From positions 1 through 64,000 of the forward strand of contig NZ_JAKFHA010000041.1 in NCBI RefSeq assembly GCF_021502675.1: a stretch of DNA of 64,000 bases, read 5' to 3'. Below are positions 41,318 to 50,956 of this stretch, one piece after another (position 1 is the first letter of the stretch; every line of letters begins with the position of its first letter). Below the pieces are notes generated by a model. The model made no database searches. It was given only the letters and a program-made list of their open reading frames with translations, and was not told where the DNA came from. Source of the DNA: Yinghuangia soli. GTDB lineage: Bacteria > Actinomycetota > Actinomycetes > Streptomycetales > Streptomycetaceae. Made by a program: the position numbers and the translations under genes.

Positions 41318-41430
41318 TTCGGATCCGGCTGCGGAGGCGGCGGTTGCGGAGGCGGCGGCGGAACCGGACGGCCAGGCTGCTGCCCGTCGCCCTCGATGGG
41401 ATGGTCGGGTCCGCGGTGTCGTCCAGGCAT
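41314..41430 (-). CDS. 38-residue proline-rich ORF coupled to the PCMT-like gene (candidate RiPP precursor)
   Basis: A 38-codon ORF with a strong ribosome site (GGAGGGGAG, 6 nt before ATG 41430). Its TGA overlaps the methyltransferase GTG (GTGA). The N-terminal half is polar (starts MPGRHRGPDHPIEGDGQQ) with Asp at 9 and 15, the second followed by Gly, a sequence prone to aspartimide formation. The C-terminal half is a polyproline stretch broken by Gln and ends PDPK, with Asp36. It has no cysteine, serine or threonine, so lanthionine or ester crosslinks are not possible. It could be the substrate of the coupled PCMT-like enzyme, or a leader ORF whose proline run pauses ribosomes. Confidence 0.55.
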   Translation of the reverse strand: MPGRHRGPDHPIEGDGQQPGRPVPPPPPQPPPPQPDPK

Positions 41431-41546
41431 CACTTGCTCCCCTCCAGGGCAGCCGACCAACTAATCCCAGGGTAGTCGTACGGCAACATAGCGCGACAGT
41501 CCAACCGGTTCTGCAGCCACAGGATTTACCGGCCGACAACGCGAGC

Positions 41547-41579
41547 GGGCCCGGCACCTCGGAGTGAGGTGCCGGGCCC
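41547..41579. terminator. Perfect 14-bp hairpin after the binding-protein gene
   Basis: Arms GGGCCCGGCACCTC (41547-41560) and GAGGTGCCGGGCCC (41566-41579), loop GGAGT, 12 bp past the stop of the minus-strand substrate-binding protein. It insulates the methyltransferase unit from the Opp cluster. Confidence 0.8.
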
Positions 41580-41590
41580 TTCCGTATTCG

Positions 41591-43273
41591 CTACTTCTTC
41601 AGGCCCGTCTGGGTCCAGATCGGGACGCCGAAGGTGTCGAGTTCCACCTTGGCCATCATCGGGCCGTGGGCGGCGACGCGTTCGTAGGACCAGAGCGGGA
41701 TGCTCGGCATGTCGAGGGCCAGTTGGGCCTGGGCGTCGGTCCAGGCCTGGGCGGCCTTGGCGGGGTCGGGCGCGGCCTTGGCCTTGTCGACGGCCTTGTC
41801 GAACAGGCTGCTGGTGTAGGCGCTGTCGTTGGTCTTCGACTCGCTCTGGAACATCTGCGCGAGGAAGTTCTCCGGGCTCGGGTAGTCGCCGACCCAGCCG
41901 CCGCGGAACAGGCCCGTCATCTGCTTGGCGTTGATCTTGGTGCGCAGCGCGCCGAACTCGGCCTCGGGGGCCAGGACGCACGAACCGGCGCCGAGCGCCG
42001 CGTCGATGCTGTCGCAGATCGCCCGGAACACCGCCGTGCGGCCGCCGTCCGCGGCAAAGGCCAGAGTCACCTTGCCGCCCGGCAGGCCGCCGCCTTCGGT
42101 GACCAACTGCTTTGCGCGGGCCGGGTCGTACGCGCACAGCTCGCCGCATGCGTTGCCCTGGCCCGGCACTCCCGGGGCCAGCCAGTCGGTGGCCGGCTGC
42201 CCGGCGCCGCCCGGGTAGAAGCGCTCCAGGATCGCCTTGCGGTCGATCGCCAGCGACAGCCCCTGGCGGACCTTCTCCTTGCCGGGCGCCGACCACGCGG
42301 CGTCGTACATCGGCAGGTTCAGCATCTCGGTGGACGACCACGGAGCCCGGACGACCGTGCCGCCCGCGACCTTGACCGGCTCCCCCGGGCGCACCGGCAC
42401 GGCCGAAGCGACGTTCGGCGTGGTGCTCGCACCGGTCGACCGCGTCAGCTGCAGCTTCACGCCCGCGGCGCGCGCCTTGTCGGGACCGGAGTAGGCGTCG
42501 TACCGCTTCAGGTGGATGGCGGTGCCGCGCTCCCAGCCGCCCGACGCGGAGTCGAACGCGAACGGCCCGTTGCCGACCGGGGCTTCGGAGAATGCCTTGG
42601 GGTCGGCGAAGAAGGACGCAGGCAGCGGGGCGTACGCCGTCAGGCCCAGCTGGGCCGGGAAGGACGACTTGGCCTTGGCGAGCTTCACGCGCAGCGTGGT
42701 CTCGTCGGGCGCCTCCACCGAGGCCACGTCGGCGAAGAGGTCGGCGGCCGCGGCCTTGTTCGCCGGGTCCTTCGCCCAGTTCCAGGCGTCCGCATAGGAC
42801 TTCGCAGTGACCTGCGTACCGTCGTGGAAAGTCCACCCGGGCTTCACGGAGATCGTGTACGCCGTCGCATCCGTCGTGGTGCACGACGCCATCATCAGCG
42901 GATACGGCTTGCCGCTCGTGGCGTCGTAGCCGATCAGGCCGCGGAAGAGCATGCCCAGGGCGTAGTTCGAGGGATCCGCCAGGTTGTTGCCCGGGATCAG
43001 GTCCTCGGGTTCGGTCGCGGAGGCCGAGAACACCCCGGCGGGGTCCACCGCCGCCGCCCCCGCGTTCGGGTCGGGCGCGCTGCCCTGGGCTGCAGCGTCG
43101 AAGCAGTCGTACGCCTTGGCCGGGGCCGGCGCCGCGGAGCCCTGCGTGCCCGCGGAGGCGTTCTCGACCGCGGAGCCCGCACCTCCGCCGCCTCCCGAGC
43201 AGCCCGTGGCGGCGATCGCGAGGACCGCGGCCCCGGCTATCCATTGCGGAGCGGACGTAATGCGCACGGGCAT
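41591..43273 (-). CDS. Oligopeptide ABC transporter substrate-binding lipoprotein (second copy)
   Basis: A 560-residue family 5 solute-binding lipoprotein (OppA/DppA type). The signal peptide has an Ala/Ile core and lipobox-like AATGC followed by a Gly-rich linker. SBP_bac_5 hallmarks include PEDLIPGNN, AYTISVKPGWTFHDGTQVTAKSYADAWNWA, GNGPFAF, GLSLAIDRKAI, and TDWLAPGVPG with CGELCAYDPARAKQL. It shares the last two segments almost exactly with the protein at 47559-49187, so the two are paralogues flanking one permease/ATPase set. GGAG precedes ATG 43273 closely. A hairpin at 43339-43376 separates it from oppF, so it may be transcribed on its own. Confidence 0.88.
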   Translation of the reverse strand: MPVRITSAPQWIAGAAVLAIAATGCSGGGGGAGSAVENASAGTQGSAAPAPAKAYDCFDAAAQGSAPDPNAGAAAVDPAGVFSASATEPEDLIPGNNLADPSNYALGMLFRGLIGYDATSGKPYPLMMASCTTTDATAYTISVKPGWTFHDGTQVTAKSYADAWNWAKDPANKAAAADLFADVASVEAPDETTLRVKLAKAKSSFPAQLGLTAYAPLPASFFADPKAFSEAPVGNGPFAFDSASGGWERGTAIHLKRYDAYSGPDKARAAGVKLQLTRSTGASTTPNVASAVPVRPGEPVKVAGGTVVRAPWSSTEMLNLPMYDAAWSAPGKEKVRQGLSLAIDRKAILERFYPGGAGQPATDWLAPGVPGQGNACGELCAYDPARAKQLVTEGGGLPGGKVTLAFAADGGRTAVFRAICDSIDAALGAGSCVLAPEAEFGALRTKINAKQMTGLFRGGWVGDYPSPENFLAQMFQSESKTNDSAYTSSLFDKAVDKAKAAPDPAKAAQAWTDAQAQLALDMPSIPLWSYERVAAHGPMMAKVELDTFGVPIWTQTGLKK

Positions 43274-43338
43274 GTCTCCAGTTGGTGCGTTCAGTGCAGC
43301 TGAGCAGCCGTCAGAATACGGGCAAGACGGGACAAGGC

Positions 43339-43376
43339 CGCGGGCCGGGCCGCGCATATGCGCGACCCGGCCCGCG
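43339..43376. terminator. Palindromic hairpin between oppF-like gene and the second binding protein
   Basis: Outer arms CGCGGGCCGGG (43339-43349) and CCCGGCCCGCG (43366-43376) enclose the 14-bp palindrome CGCGCATATGCGCG (43351-43364). It is 20 bp past the oppF-like stop on the minus strand. Confidence 0.7.
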
Positions 43377-43395
43377 ATCCGGCTTCGGAAGGACG

Positions 43396-44423
43396 TCAGT
43401 GCGAGTGCACGATGTCCTTCTCCTCCGCGAAGTGGCACGCGCTGGCGTGCACCGCGTGGCCCTGCAGGCCGGTGCGGATCTGCAGCAGCGGCTCCTCCTG
43501 CGCGCAGATCTCCTGGGCCTTCCAGCACCGGGTGCGGAACCGGCAGCCGGACGGCGGGTTGGCCGGCGAGGGCACGTCGCCGGTCAGGATGATCCGCTCG
43601 CGGTGCTGCCGGGCCGCGGGGTCCGGCACCGGCACCGCGGAAAGCAGCGCCTGGGTGTACGGGTGCGTCGGGTGGTCGTAGATCTCGGTCTCGGTGCCGA
43701 TCTCCACGATCTTGCCGAGGTACATAACCGCGACCCGGTCCGAGATGTGCCGGACGATCGACAGGTCGTGCGCGATGAACACGTACGACAGGCCGAACTC
43801 GCCCTGCAGCTTCTCCATCAGGTTGATGACCTGCGCCTGCACCGACACGTCGAGTGCGGACACCGGCTCGTCGCAGATGATGATCTCCGGGTTGAGCGCC
43901 AGGCCGCGGGCGATGCCGATGCGCTGCCGCTGGCCGCCGGAGAACTGGTGCGGGTACCGGTTGATGTGCTCGGGGTTGAGGCCGACCAGCTCCAGGAGCT
44001 CCTGGACGCGGTGCTTGGCGCTGCCCTTCGGAGCCGCCTCGGGGTGGATCGCGTACGGCTCGCCGATGATGTCCGCGACCGTCATGCGCGGGTTCAGCGA
44101 GGTGTACGGGTCCTGGAACACCATCTGGATGTTCCGGCGCACCGACCGGAGCGCCTTGCCGGACACCTTGGAGATGTCCTCGCCCTTGTAGCGCACCTGG
44201 CCTGCGGTCGCCCGCTCCAGGTTCATCAGCAGTTTGGCGACCGTCGACTTGCCGCAGCCGGACTCGCCGACCAGGCCGAGCGTCTCGCCCTGGGTCAGCT
44301 CGAAGTTCACGCCGTCGACGGCCTTGACCGCGCCGATCTGCTTCTGGAACAGGATCCCCTGGGTCAGCGGGAAGTGCTTGACCAGGTTCTGCACCTGGAG
44401 GATCGGCTCAGCGGCGGTGGTCA

Positions 44424-44424
<1 letters not shown>
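43396..44424 (-). CDS. oppF: Oligopeptide ABC transporter ATP-binding protein (OppF-like)
   Basis: A 342-residue ABC ATPase energising the peptide importer. Walker [10 protein letters not shown] is at about 53-61, then Q-loop VFQDPYTSLNPR, signature [10 protein letters not shown], Walker [13 protein letters not shown] and H-loop IAHDLSIV. The C-terminal oligopeptide/dipeptide domain has [16 protein letters not shown], whose cysteines form the Fe-S-like cluster site of OppD/F ATPases. ATG 44424 has GGAGG 6 nt upstream and overlaps the oppD-like stop by 1 bp (TGATG). It is the last gene of the core operon. Confidence 0.92.
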
Positions 44425-45464
<1,040 letters not shown>

Positions 45465-45483
45465 TGTTGTGTCCCCTCCCCCG

Positions 45484-46494
45484 TCAGCGGAGCTTCGGGT
45501 CGAGCGCGTCGCGGACCGCGTCGCCGAGCAGGATGAAGCTGAGCACCGTCACGGAGAGGAACAGCGACGGGTAGAACAGCTGGGACGGCTGGTCGCGGAT
45601 CACCGTGGTGGCGGAGCTGATGTCCGCACCCCAGGAGATCTCGGACGCCGGGAGGCCGATGCCGAGGAACGACAGCGTCGCCTCGGTCGCGATGAAGGTG
45701 CCGAGCGAGATGGTGGCCACGACGATCACCGGGGCGATCGCGTTGGGCAGCACGTGGCGCAGCAGGATGCGGCGGGTGCCCGCGCCCAGCGCCTTGGCCG
45801 CGACCACGTAGTCCGCGGATTTCACGGTGATCACCGAGCCGCGCATGATGCGGGCGATCTGCATCCAGCCGAAGGCGCCGAGTGCGGCGACGACCGTCCA
45901 GACCGAGCGCTCCTCGAAGGCGCTCATGAACACCAGTGCGGCGAGCAGCAGCGGGATGCCGAAGAAGACGTCCGTGACGCGGGCCAGCACCGAGTCGATC
46001 CAGCCGCCGAAGTAGCCGGAGATCGCCCCCACCACGCCGCCGAGCAGCACGATGATCGCGGTGGTCGCGATGCCGACGATGATCGACGCGCGGGCGCCGT
46101 AGATCGTCCGGGAGTAGATGTCGCAGCCCTGCTGGTTGGTGCCGAACCAGTGCGCGCTCGAGGCCTCCATGTTGCTGTCCGCGATGGGGCAGAAACGCGG
46201 GTCCTGGTCGGTGAACCAGCCCGGGAAGAACGCCATGGTCAGGAGCAGCAGCAGGATGACGCCGGAGATGTAGAAGCGCGGGCTGCGGCTCAGTTCGCGC
46301 CAGGCCTCGGCCCAGGCACCGCGCGGCTTGTCCTGCGGGCCGCTGCCGTCGGGCGCCGCGTAGGCGCCGCTCTTTTCCACCGTGGTGCCCTCGGCATCGG
46401 CCAGGAAGATCGAGGGTGTCTCGATCGAACCGAAGTGCGGCTGTTCGTCACTGCTCGTGGGCAGCTGTTCGCGCTGCCGGTCGTGCTCAGGCAT
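45484..46494 (-). CDS. oppC: Oligopeptide ABC transporter permease (OppC-like)
   Basis: A 336-residue inner-membrane permease. A 65-residue cytoplasmic N-terminus is followed by a first helix (about 72-92, FYISGVILLLLLTMAFF), a loop ending in HWFGTNQQGCDIYSRTIYGAR (the OppC-family signature), then five helices. The EAA loop is AAKALGAGTRRILLRHVLPN. The C-terminus FLSVTVLSFILLGDAVRDALDPKLR is typical. ATG 46494 overlaps the 3' end of oppB by 8 bp, so translation is coupled. Confidence 0.92.
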   Translation of the reverse strand: MPEHDRQREQLPTSSDEQPHFGSIETPSIFLADAEGTTVEKSGAYAAPDGSGPQDKPRGAWAEAWRELSRSPRFYISGVILLLLLTMAFFPGWFTDQDPRFCPIADSNMEASSAHWFGTNQQGCDIYSRTIYGARASIIVGIATTAIIVLLGGVVGAISGYFGGWIDSVLARVTDVFFGIPLLLAALVFMSAFEERSVWTVVAALGAFGWMQIARIMRGSVITVKSADYVVAAKALGAGTRRILLRHVLPNAIAPVIVVATISLGTFIATEATLSFLGIGLPASEISWGADISSATTVIRDQPSQLFYPSLFLSVTVLSFILLGDAVRDALDPKLR

Positions 46495-47416
46495 ACCGGA
46501 TCCTCGGGTCCAGGACGGCGTACAGCAGGTCGACGATCAGGTTCATCACCAGGTACACGATCACCAGGGCGGCGACCGCGCCGACCACCGTGGCGTTCTC
46601 GTGCTTGGTGACGGCCAGGTAGATCAGCCGGCCCACGCCGTCCACGTTGAAGATGCCTTCGGTGACGATCGCGCCGGCCATCAGTGCGCCGAGGTCGGCC
46701 CCGAGGAACGTCACCACCGGGATAAGGGAGTTGCGCAGCAGGTGCACGGTCACCACGCGGCGGCGCGGCAGGCCCTTGGCGGTCGCGGTGCGCACGAAGT
46801 CGGCGCGCATGTTCTCCGCGATGCTCGTGCGGGTCAGCCGTGCCACGAAGGCGAGCGAGAGGCTGCCCAGCACGATGCCGGGCAGGATCAGGTCTTCCCA
46901 GGTGGGGTCGCCCGGGGTCGCGGTGGCCGGGAACAGCTGCCACTTGAGGCCGAGCCAGTACTGCACGACGTAGCCGAGCACGAAGACCGGGATGGAGATC
47001 ACGATCAGGGTGGTGACCAGCACGACCGAGTCGGCGAACTTGCCGCGGCGCAGGCCCGCGAGCAGGCCGGCGCCGACGCCGACCACGATCTCGATGGCGA
47101 AGGCGATGAGCGCCAGCCGGATGGAGATCGGGAAGGCCCGCTTGAGCTCGTCCGCGACCGGGATGCCGCTGAAGCTGGTGCCGAAGTCACCTGTCAGAAG
47201 GCCGGTGAGGTAGTACCAGTACTGCACGATCAGCGGATCGTTCAGGTGGTATTCCTCGCGCATCTGTCTCACGAACACCGGGTCGGCGGCTTTGTCCCCG
47301 AACATTGCGGAGATCGGGTCGCCACCGAGCTGGTAGACCATGAAGTAGATCAAGAACGTGGTCCCGAGAAACACCGGGATCATCTGGAGCAGCCGTCGGA
47401 CGACGTAACGCCCCAT
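46487..47416 (-). CDS. oppB: Oligopeptide ABC transporter permease (OppB-like)
   Basis: A 309-residue inner-membrane permease starting MGRYVVRRLLQMIPVFLGTTF, the standard OppB/DppB first helix. PISAMFGDKA and QMREEYHLNDPLIVQYWYYLTG follow, then five helices. The EAA loop is RTATAKGLPRRRVVTVHLLRNSLIPV. AGGAGG lies 5-6 nt before ATG 47416; the longer in-frame start at 47461 lies upstream of that site and was rejected. Two hairpins separate this gene from the upstream binding-protein gene. Confidence 0.92.
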   Translation of the reverse strand: MGRYVVRRLLQMIPVFLGTTFLIYFMVYQLGGDPISAMFGDKAADPVFVRQMREEYHLNDPLIVQYWYYLTGLLTGDFGTSFSGIPVADELKRAFPISIRLALIAFAIEIVVGVGAGLLAGLRRGKFADSVVLVTTLIVISIPVFVLGYVVQYWLGLKWQLFPATATPGDPTWEDLILPGIVLGSLSLAFVARLTRTSIAENMRADFVRTATAKGLPRRRVVTVHLLRNSLIPVVTFLGADLGALMAGAIVTEGIFNVDGVGRLIYLAVTKHENATVVGAVAALVIVYLVMNLIVDLLYAVLDPRIRYA

Positions 47417-47460
47417 GCCAGCCTCCTGCGGTCGAGTTCGGCATGTCACCTGCCGCGGCA

Positions 47461-47544
47461 CAGCCGACGCCGTGGATCACGGCGTCGGCTGAGGCGGAAT
47501 TGCGAAGTCCCGGCGGCCGGCGCGCGCCTCGCGGAGCGCGCCGG
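47461..47544. promoter_or_regulatory. Two tandem hairpins between binding-protein and permease genes
   Basis: Hairpin 1: perfect 14-bp arms at 47461-47474 and 47478-47491 with loop GAT. Hairpin 2: GGCCGGCGCG (47515-47524) with CGCGCCGGCC (47535-47544). Such structures in importer operons often give partial termination or mRNA stabilisation so that the binding protein is made in excess. Confidence 0.6.
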
Positions 47545-47558
47545 CCGTCAGGCCCGGA

Positions 47559-49187
47559 TCACTTGTTGACGGTGACCTCGGTGAACTCCGGGTTGCCGAA
47601 CACGTCGAACGACACGTTCGAGACCTTGGTCGAGGAGCCGGCCTTGGTCACGTAGTACCAGAGCGGGATCGACGGCAGGTCCTGGGTGAGCTGCTTCTCG
47701 GCCTGCTGCCAGAGCTGCAGGGCCGCGGCCTCGTTCGGGGCAGCCTGGGCCTGCTTGGCCAGGTTGTCGAAGTTGGCGTTCGAGTAGCCGGAGTCGTTCG
47801 ACGCCGCACCGGTGCGGTAGATGTCGTTCAGGAAGTTGTCCGGGAACGGGTAGTCGGCCTTCCAGCCGGTCCGGTACGCGCCCGTCATCTTCTTGTCGGT
47901 GATGTCCTTGCGGGCCACCGAGAACTCCGGGTACAGCTTCGGCTCACAGGCCTGGCTGCCCAGCGCGGTGTTGATGCTGTTGCAGACCGCGGTGACCCAC
48001 TCGCGGTGCGGGCCGTCGGCGTTGGTCGCGATGGTCAGCTTGCCGCCGGGGATGCCGCCGCCCTCGGCGATGAGCGCCTTGGCCTTGGCCGGGTCGTACT
48101 TGCAGGTCTCGCCGCAGACGTCCATGTGGCCGGGCACGCCGGGGGCGAGCCAGTCGACGGCCGGCTGCTCCATGCCCTTGTACAGCGCCTTGGTGATCTC
48201 CTCGCGGTTGATCGCCATGGACAGGCCCTGGCGGACCTTCGCCGCGCCGGGGGTGCCCCAGCCGGCGTCGTACAGCGGGAAGCCGATCTTCTGGATGGTC
48301 AGCTGCGGCTGGACGATGGCGCGGTTGCCGAGGTCCTGCTGGAAGCTGCCGACCGCGGAGACCGGGATCTGGTCGATCACGTCGAGCTTGTTGTCACGCA
48401 GCGCGGTGTAGGCGGCGTCGTACGTCGTGTAGAACACCAGGCGCACGCCGTCGGACTTCGCCGCGTCGGTGCCGGTGTACTTGTCGTACTTCTTGACGGT
48501 GATCGACTTCTTGCGCTCCCAGCCGCCGTTCTTCTCGTCCAGCTGGAAGGGGCCGTTGCCGACCGGCTTCTCACCGAACTTGGCCGGGTCGGCGTAGAAC
48601 GCCTGCGGCAGCGGCATGAACGGGGTGTAGCCCATCTGCGCCTGGAAAGCCGAGATCGGCTGCGTCAGCTTGATGGTGAAGGTGGTGTCGTCGACGACCT
48701 GCAGACCGGACATGGTCTTGGCCTTCGGCTCGCCCTCGGCCGGGTGCACGTCGTCGTAACCGACGATCGGCTGGAACCAGGTCGAGTTGAGCTGCTTGTT
48801 CGTCGAGAGCGCGCCCCAGTTCCAGGCGTCCACGTACGACTTGGCGTTCACCGGCTCGCCGTTGTGGAAGGTCCACCCGGTCTTGAGCTTGACGGTGTAG
48901 TTCTGGTTGTCCGTGGTGGTCCAGGACTCCGCCATCGCCGGCACGACCTGGCCGGTCTTCGCGTCGTACGTGTACAGGCCGCGGAACATCATCGAGAGCG
49001 GGTAGAAACCACCGGTCTCGTTCGCGTTGGCGGGCTGCAGCAGGTTCTGGGGCTCGGTGCTGCTGGCCGAGTAGTAGCCGGCCGGGAGACCCGAGCCGCC
49101 ACCGCTGTCGCCGCCACCACATGCCGTGGCCGCAAGCGCGATCATGCTCGCACCGGCGATCCACTTCACGCGCGTCGTTCCGCGCAT
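47559..49187 (-). CDS. oppA: Oligopeptide ABC transporter substrate-binding lipoprotein (first copy)
   Basis: A 542-residue family 5 solute-binding lipoprotein and the first gene of the Opp operon. The signal peptide KWIAGASMIALAATAC places the lipid-modified Cys at about 24, followed by a Gly/Asp linker. The SBP_bac_5 core includes STEPQNLLQPANANETGG, NYTVKLKTGWTFHNGEPV, GNGPFQLDEKNGGWERKK, GLSMAINREEI and VDWLAPGVPG. CGETCKYDPAKAKALIAEGGG and the last 100 residues closely follow the second copy at 41591. GAGGAGG precedes ATG 49187. It delivers peptides to the OppBC permease. Confidence 0.9.
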   Translation of the reverse strand: MRGTTRVKWIAGASMIALAATACGGGDSGGGSGLPAGYYSASSTEPQNLLQPANANETGGFYPLSMMFRGLYTYDAKTGQVVPAMAESWTTTDNQNYTVKLKTGWTFHNGEPVNAKSYVDAWNWGALSTNKQLNSTWFQPIVGYDDVHPAEGEPKAKTMSGLQVVDDTTFTIKLTQPISAFQAQMGYTPFMPLPQAFYADPAKFGEKPVGNGPFQLDEKNGGWERKKSITVKKYDKYTGTDAAKSDGVRLVFYTTYDAAYTALRDNKLDVIDQIPVSAVGSFQQDLGNRAIVQPQLTIQKIGFPLYDAGWGTPGAAKVRQGLSMAINREEITKALYKGMEQPAVDWLAPGVPGHMDVCGETCKYDPAKAKALIAEGGGIPGGKLTIATNADGPHREWVTAVCNSINTALGSQACEPKLYPEFSVARKDITDKKMTGAYRTGWKADYPFPDNFLNDIYRTGAASNDSGYSNANFDNLAKQAQAAPNEAAALQLWQQAEKQLTQDLPSIPLWYYVTKAGSSTKVSNVSFDVFGNPEFTEVTVNK

Positions 49188-49698
49188 GGGTTGCCTCCTC
49201 AAGATCACTTCAAAGGTGAAGTACGACGGGCAACCCGTGGGTGTCCTCGCCGCGGCTGCCCGTCCAGTCGCGCCGCTGAGCGCATGACCATGTTCCGAGC
49301 ACAAGCGCATCTACTATCCGTCACCGATTCCCGCCCTCCAAGGTTCTGGAGCATTGCGGTTTGATCACGCAACTCTCCGGATCGTCCCGACCACCAGGTC
49401 GGAGCATTCGCGAAGACAGCGGAATCAATCGGACACGGTGTACCGCTGCCCGGAGCATACAGTCCGATGAACGAACATCCACACGCGGCCCTTACCTCGG
49501 TCCTTACGACCGGAAACGCTACGCAGAGTGGCTGTACTCGAAAGAGGTACTGACCTGCGGCGACCTGGCACAGCGTCACGTGACGCGCGTAGCGCGGCGG
49601 GTGCAAAAGACAAGGGTGCCACCTCCGTACGGAGGTGGCACCCTTTGGGCCTTGCGTCGTGTTGTGTCCCGGTCGGTCCGGGGGTCCTGCGGGTCCGG
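49188..49698. other. 511-bp region upstream of the Opp operon
   Basis: From the Opp side it holds the ribosome site, a small dyad ACTTCA-aagg-TGAAGT (49207-49222), a comparatively AT-rich presumed promoter zone around 49300-49550, a 14-bp palindrome GCGTCACGTGACGC (49573-49586), and the terminator of the upstream bldK-like operon (49612-49645). No ORF with a ribosome site is convincing. Confidence 0.6.
49612..49645. terminator. 34-bp perfect palindrome terminating the bldK-like operon
   Basis: Arms AAGGGTGCCACCTCCGT (49612-49628) and ACGGAGGTGGCACCCTT (49629-49645) are perfectly complementary. On the minus strand a GTCTTTTG tail follows. It is 54 bp past the last gene of the operon. Confidence 0.82.
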
Positions 49699-50823
49699 TC
49701 AGATGAGCTCGGGGCTCTGCACCACGTCGACCGCGCCCTTGCCGCCGTCCTTGGCCGCGATCCGCTCGCTGGCCTCCGCGGTCTCCGCCGCGGTGCCCGG
49801 GAAGTGGCAGGCCACCCGGTGCCCGGCGATCAGGTCGGGTGCCAGGTCGAGGGTCGGCTCCACCTCGGCGCACAGGTCCTGGGCCTTGGGGCAGCGGGTC
49901 CGGAACCGGCAGCCGGACGGCGGCGCGATCGGGCTCGGCGCGTCCCCGACGATGCGCACCCGGGTCCGGTTGGCCGCCACGTCCGGGTCCAGCTCGGGCA
50001 CCGCGGCGAGCAGCGTGTGGGTATAGGGGTGCCGGGCGCTGGTGTAGATGGAGACCCGGTCGGCCACCTCGACGATCTTGCCGAGGTACATCACCGCGAC
50101 CCGCTCGGAGAAGTGCCGGACGACCGCGAGGTCGTGCGCGATGAAGACGAAGGCGATGCCCAGGTCGCGCTGCAGCCCCTGGAGCAGGTTGACCACCTGC
50201 GCCTGGATCGACACGTCCAGCGCGGAGACCGGCTCGTCGGCCACGATGATCTTGGGTTCCAGGGCCAGCGACCGGGCGATGCCGATGCGCTGCCGCTGGC
50301 CGCCGGAGAACTCGTGCGGGAAGCGGTTGTAGTGCTCCGGGTTGAGGCCGACCGTCTCCAGCAGCTCCTGCACCCGCTTCTTGCGGCCGCCGGGCGGGTC
50401 GATCTTGTTGATCTCCATCGGGGACGCCACGATCGCGCCGACCGTCTGGCGCGGATTCAGCGACGAGTAGGGGTCCTGGAAGATCATCTGGATCTCGGAG
50501 CGGATCGGCGCCAGCTCGCGCCGCGAGGCGTGCGCGATGTCCTTGCCCTGGTACTTGATCGAGCCCGCGGTCGGCTCCAGCAGGCGGGTGATCAGCCGGC
50601 CGGTGGTCGACTTCCCGCAGCCCGACTCGCCGACCAGGCCGACGCTCTCGCCGGCGTGCACCGTCAGGTCGATGCCGTCGACGGCCCGGACCGCCCCCAC
50701 CGTGCGGCGTCCGACGCCTTTGCCGCGTACCGGGAAGTGCTTGACCAGGCCCGTCAGTTCGAGCAGCGGAGAAGCGTCGTCGGGCGGCAGGGCCGGGCCC
50801 GGGACCGAGACGGTCTCTGTCAT
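49699..50823 (-). CDS. bldKE: Oligopeptide ABC transporter ATP-binding protein (BldKE/OppF-like)
   Basis: A 374-residue ABC ATPase, last gene of the second importer. Walker [10 protein letters not shown] is at about 66-74, Q-loop [12 protein letters not shown], signature [10 protein letters not shown], Walker [13 protein letters not shown] and H-loop IAHDLAVV; the C-terminal Cys segment is [21 protein letters not shown] lies 5 nt before the ATG. The bldK name rests on gene order (permease, binding protein, permease, ATPase, ATPase), which matches bldKA-E of S. coelicolor, and on the neighbouring second Opp cluster and typA. BldK imports a peptide signal needed for aerial growth there. Confidence 0.85.
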   Translation of the reverse strand: MTETVSVPGPALPPDDASPLLELTGLVKHFPVRGKGVGRRTVGAVRAVDGIDLTVHAGESVGLVGESGCGKSTTGRLITRLLEPTAGSIKYQGKDIAHASRRELAPIRSEIQMIFQDPYSSLNPRQTVGAIVASPMEINKIDPPGGRKKRVQELLETVGLNPEHYNRFPHEFSGGQRQRIGIARSLALEPKIIVADEPVSALDVSIQAQVVNLLQGLQRDLGIAFVFIAHDLAVVRHFSERVAVMYLGKIVEVADRVSIYTSARHPYTHTLLAAVPELDPDVAANRTRVRIVGDAPSPIAPPSGCRFRTRCPKAQDLCAEVEPTLDLAPDLIAGHRVACHFPGTAAETAEASERIAAKDGGKGAVDVVQSPELI

Positions 50824-50956
50824 CGTGGCTCCTGGTTCTGTACGGCCGGTTCGGTACGGCCGACGGCAAGCGGCAGGCGGTGGGCGACGGATCGGGCGGC
50901 GGCGGTGCGCCGGCCGGGCCGCCCCGCGCGGAGGGAGGGGCGGCCCGGCAGCGGGC

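Noticed and set aside
41314-41430. FxLD lanthipeptide or graspetide precursor
   Set aside because: No FxLD motif, no Ser/Thr/Cys for lanthionine, and no ATP-grasp or lanthionine synthetase gene nearby; a different PCMT-linked peptide type is kept as hypothesis only.
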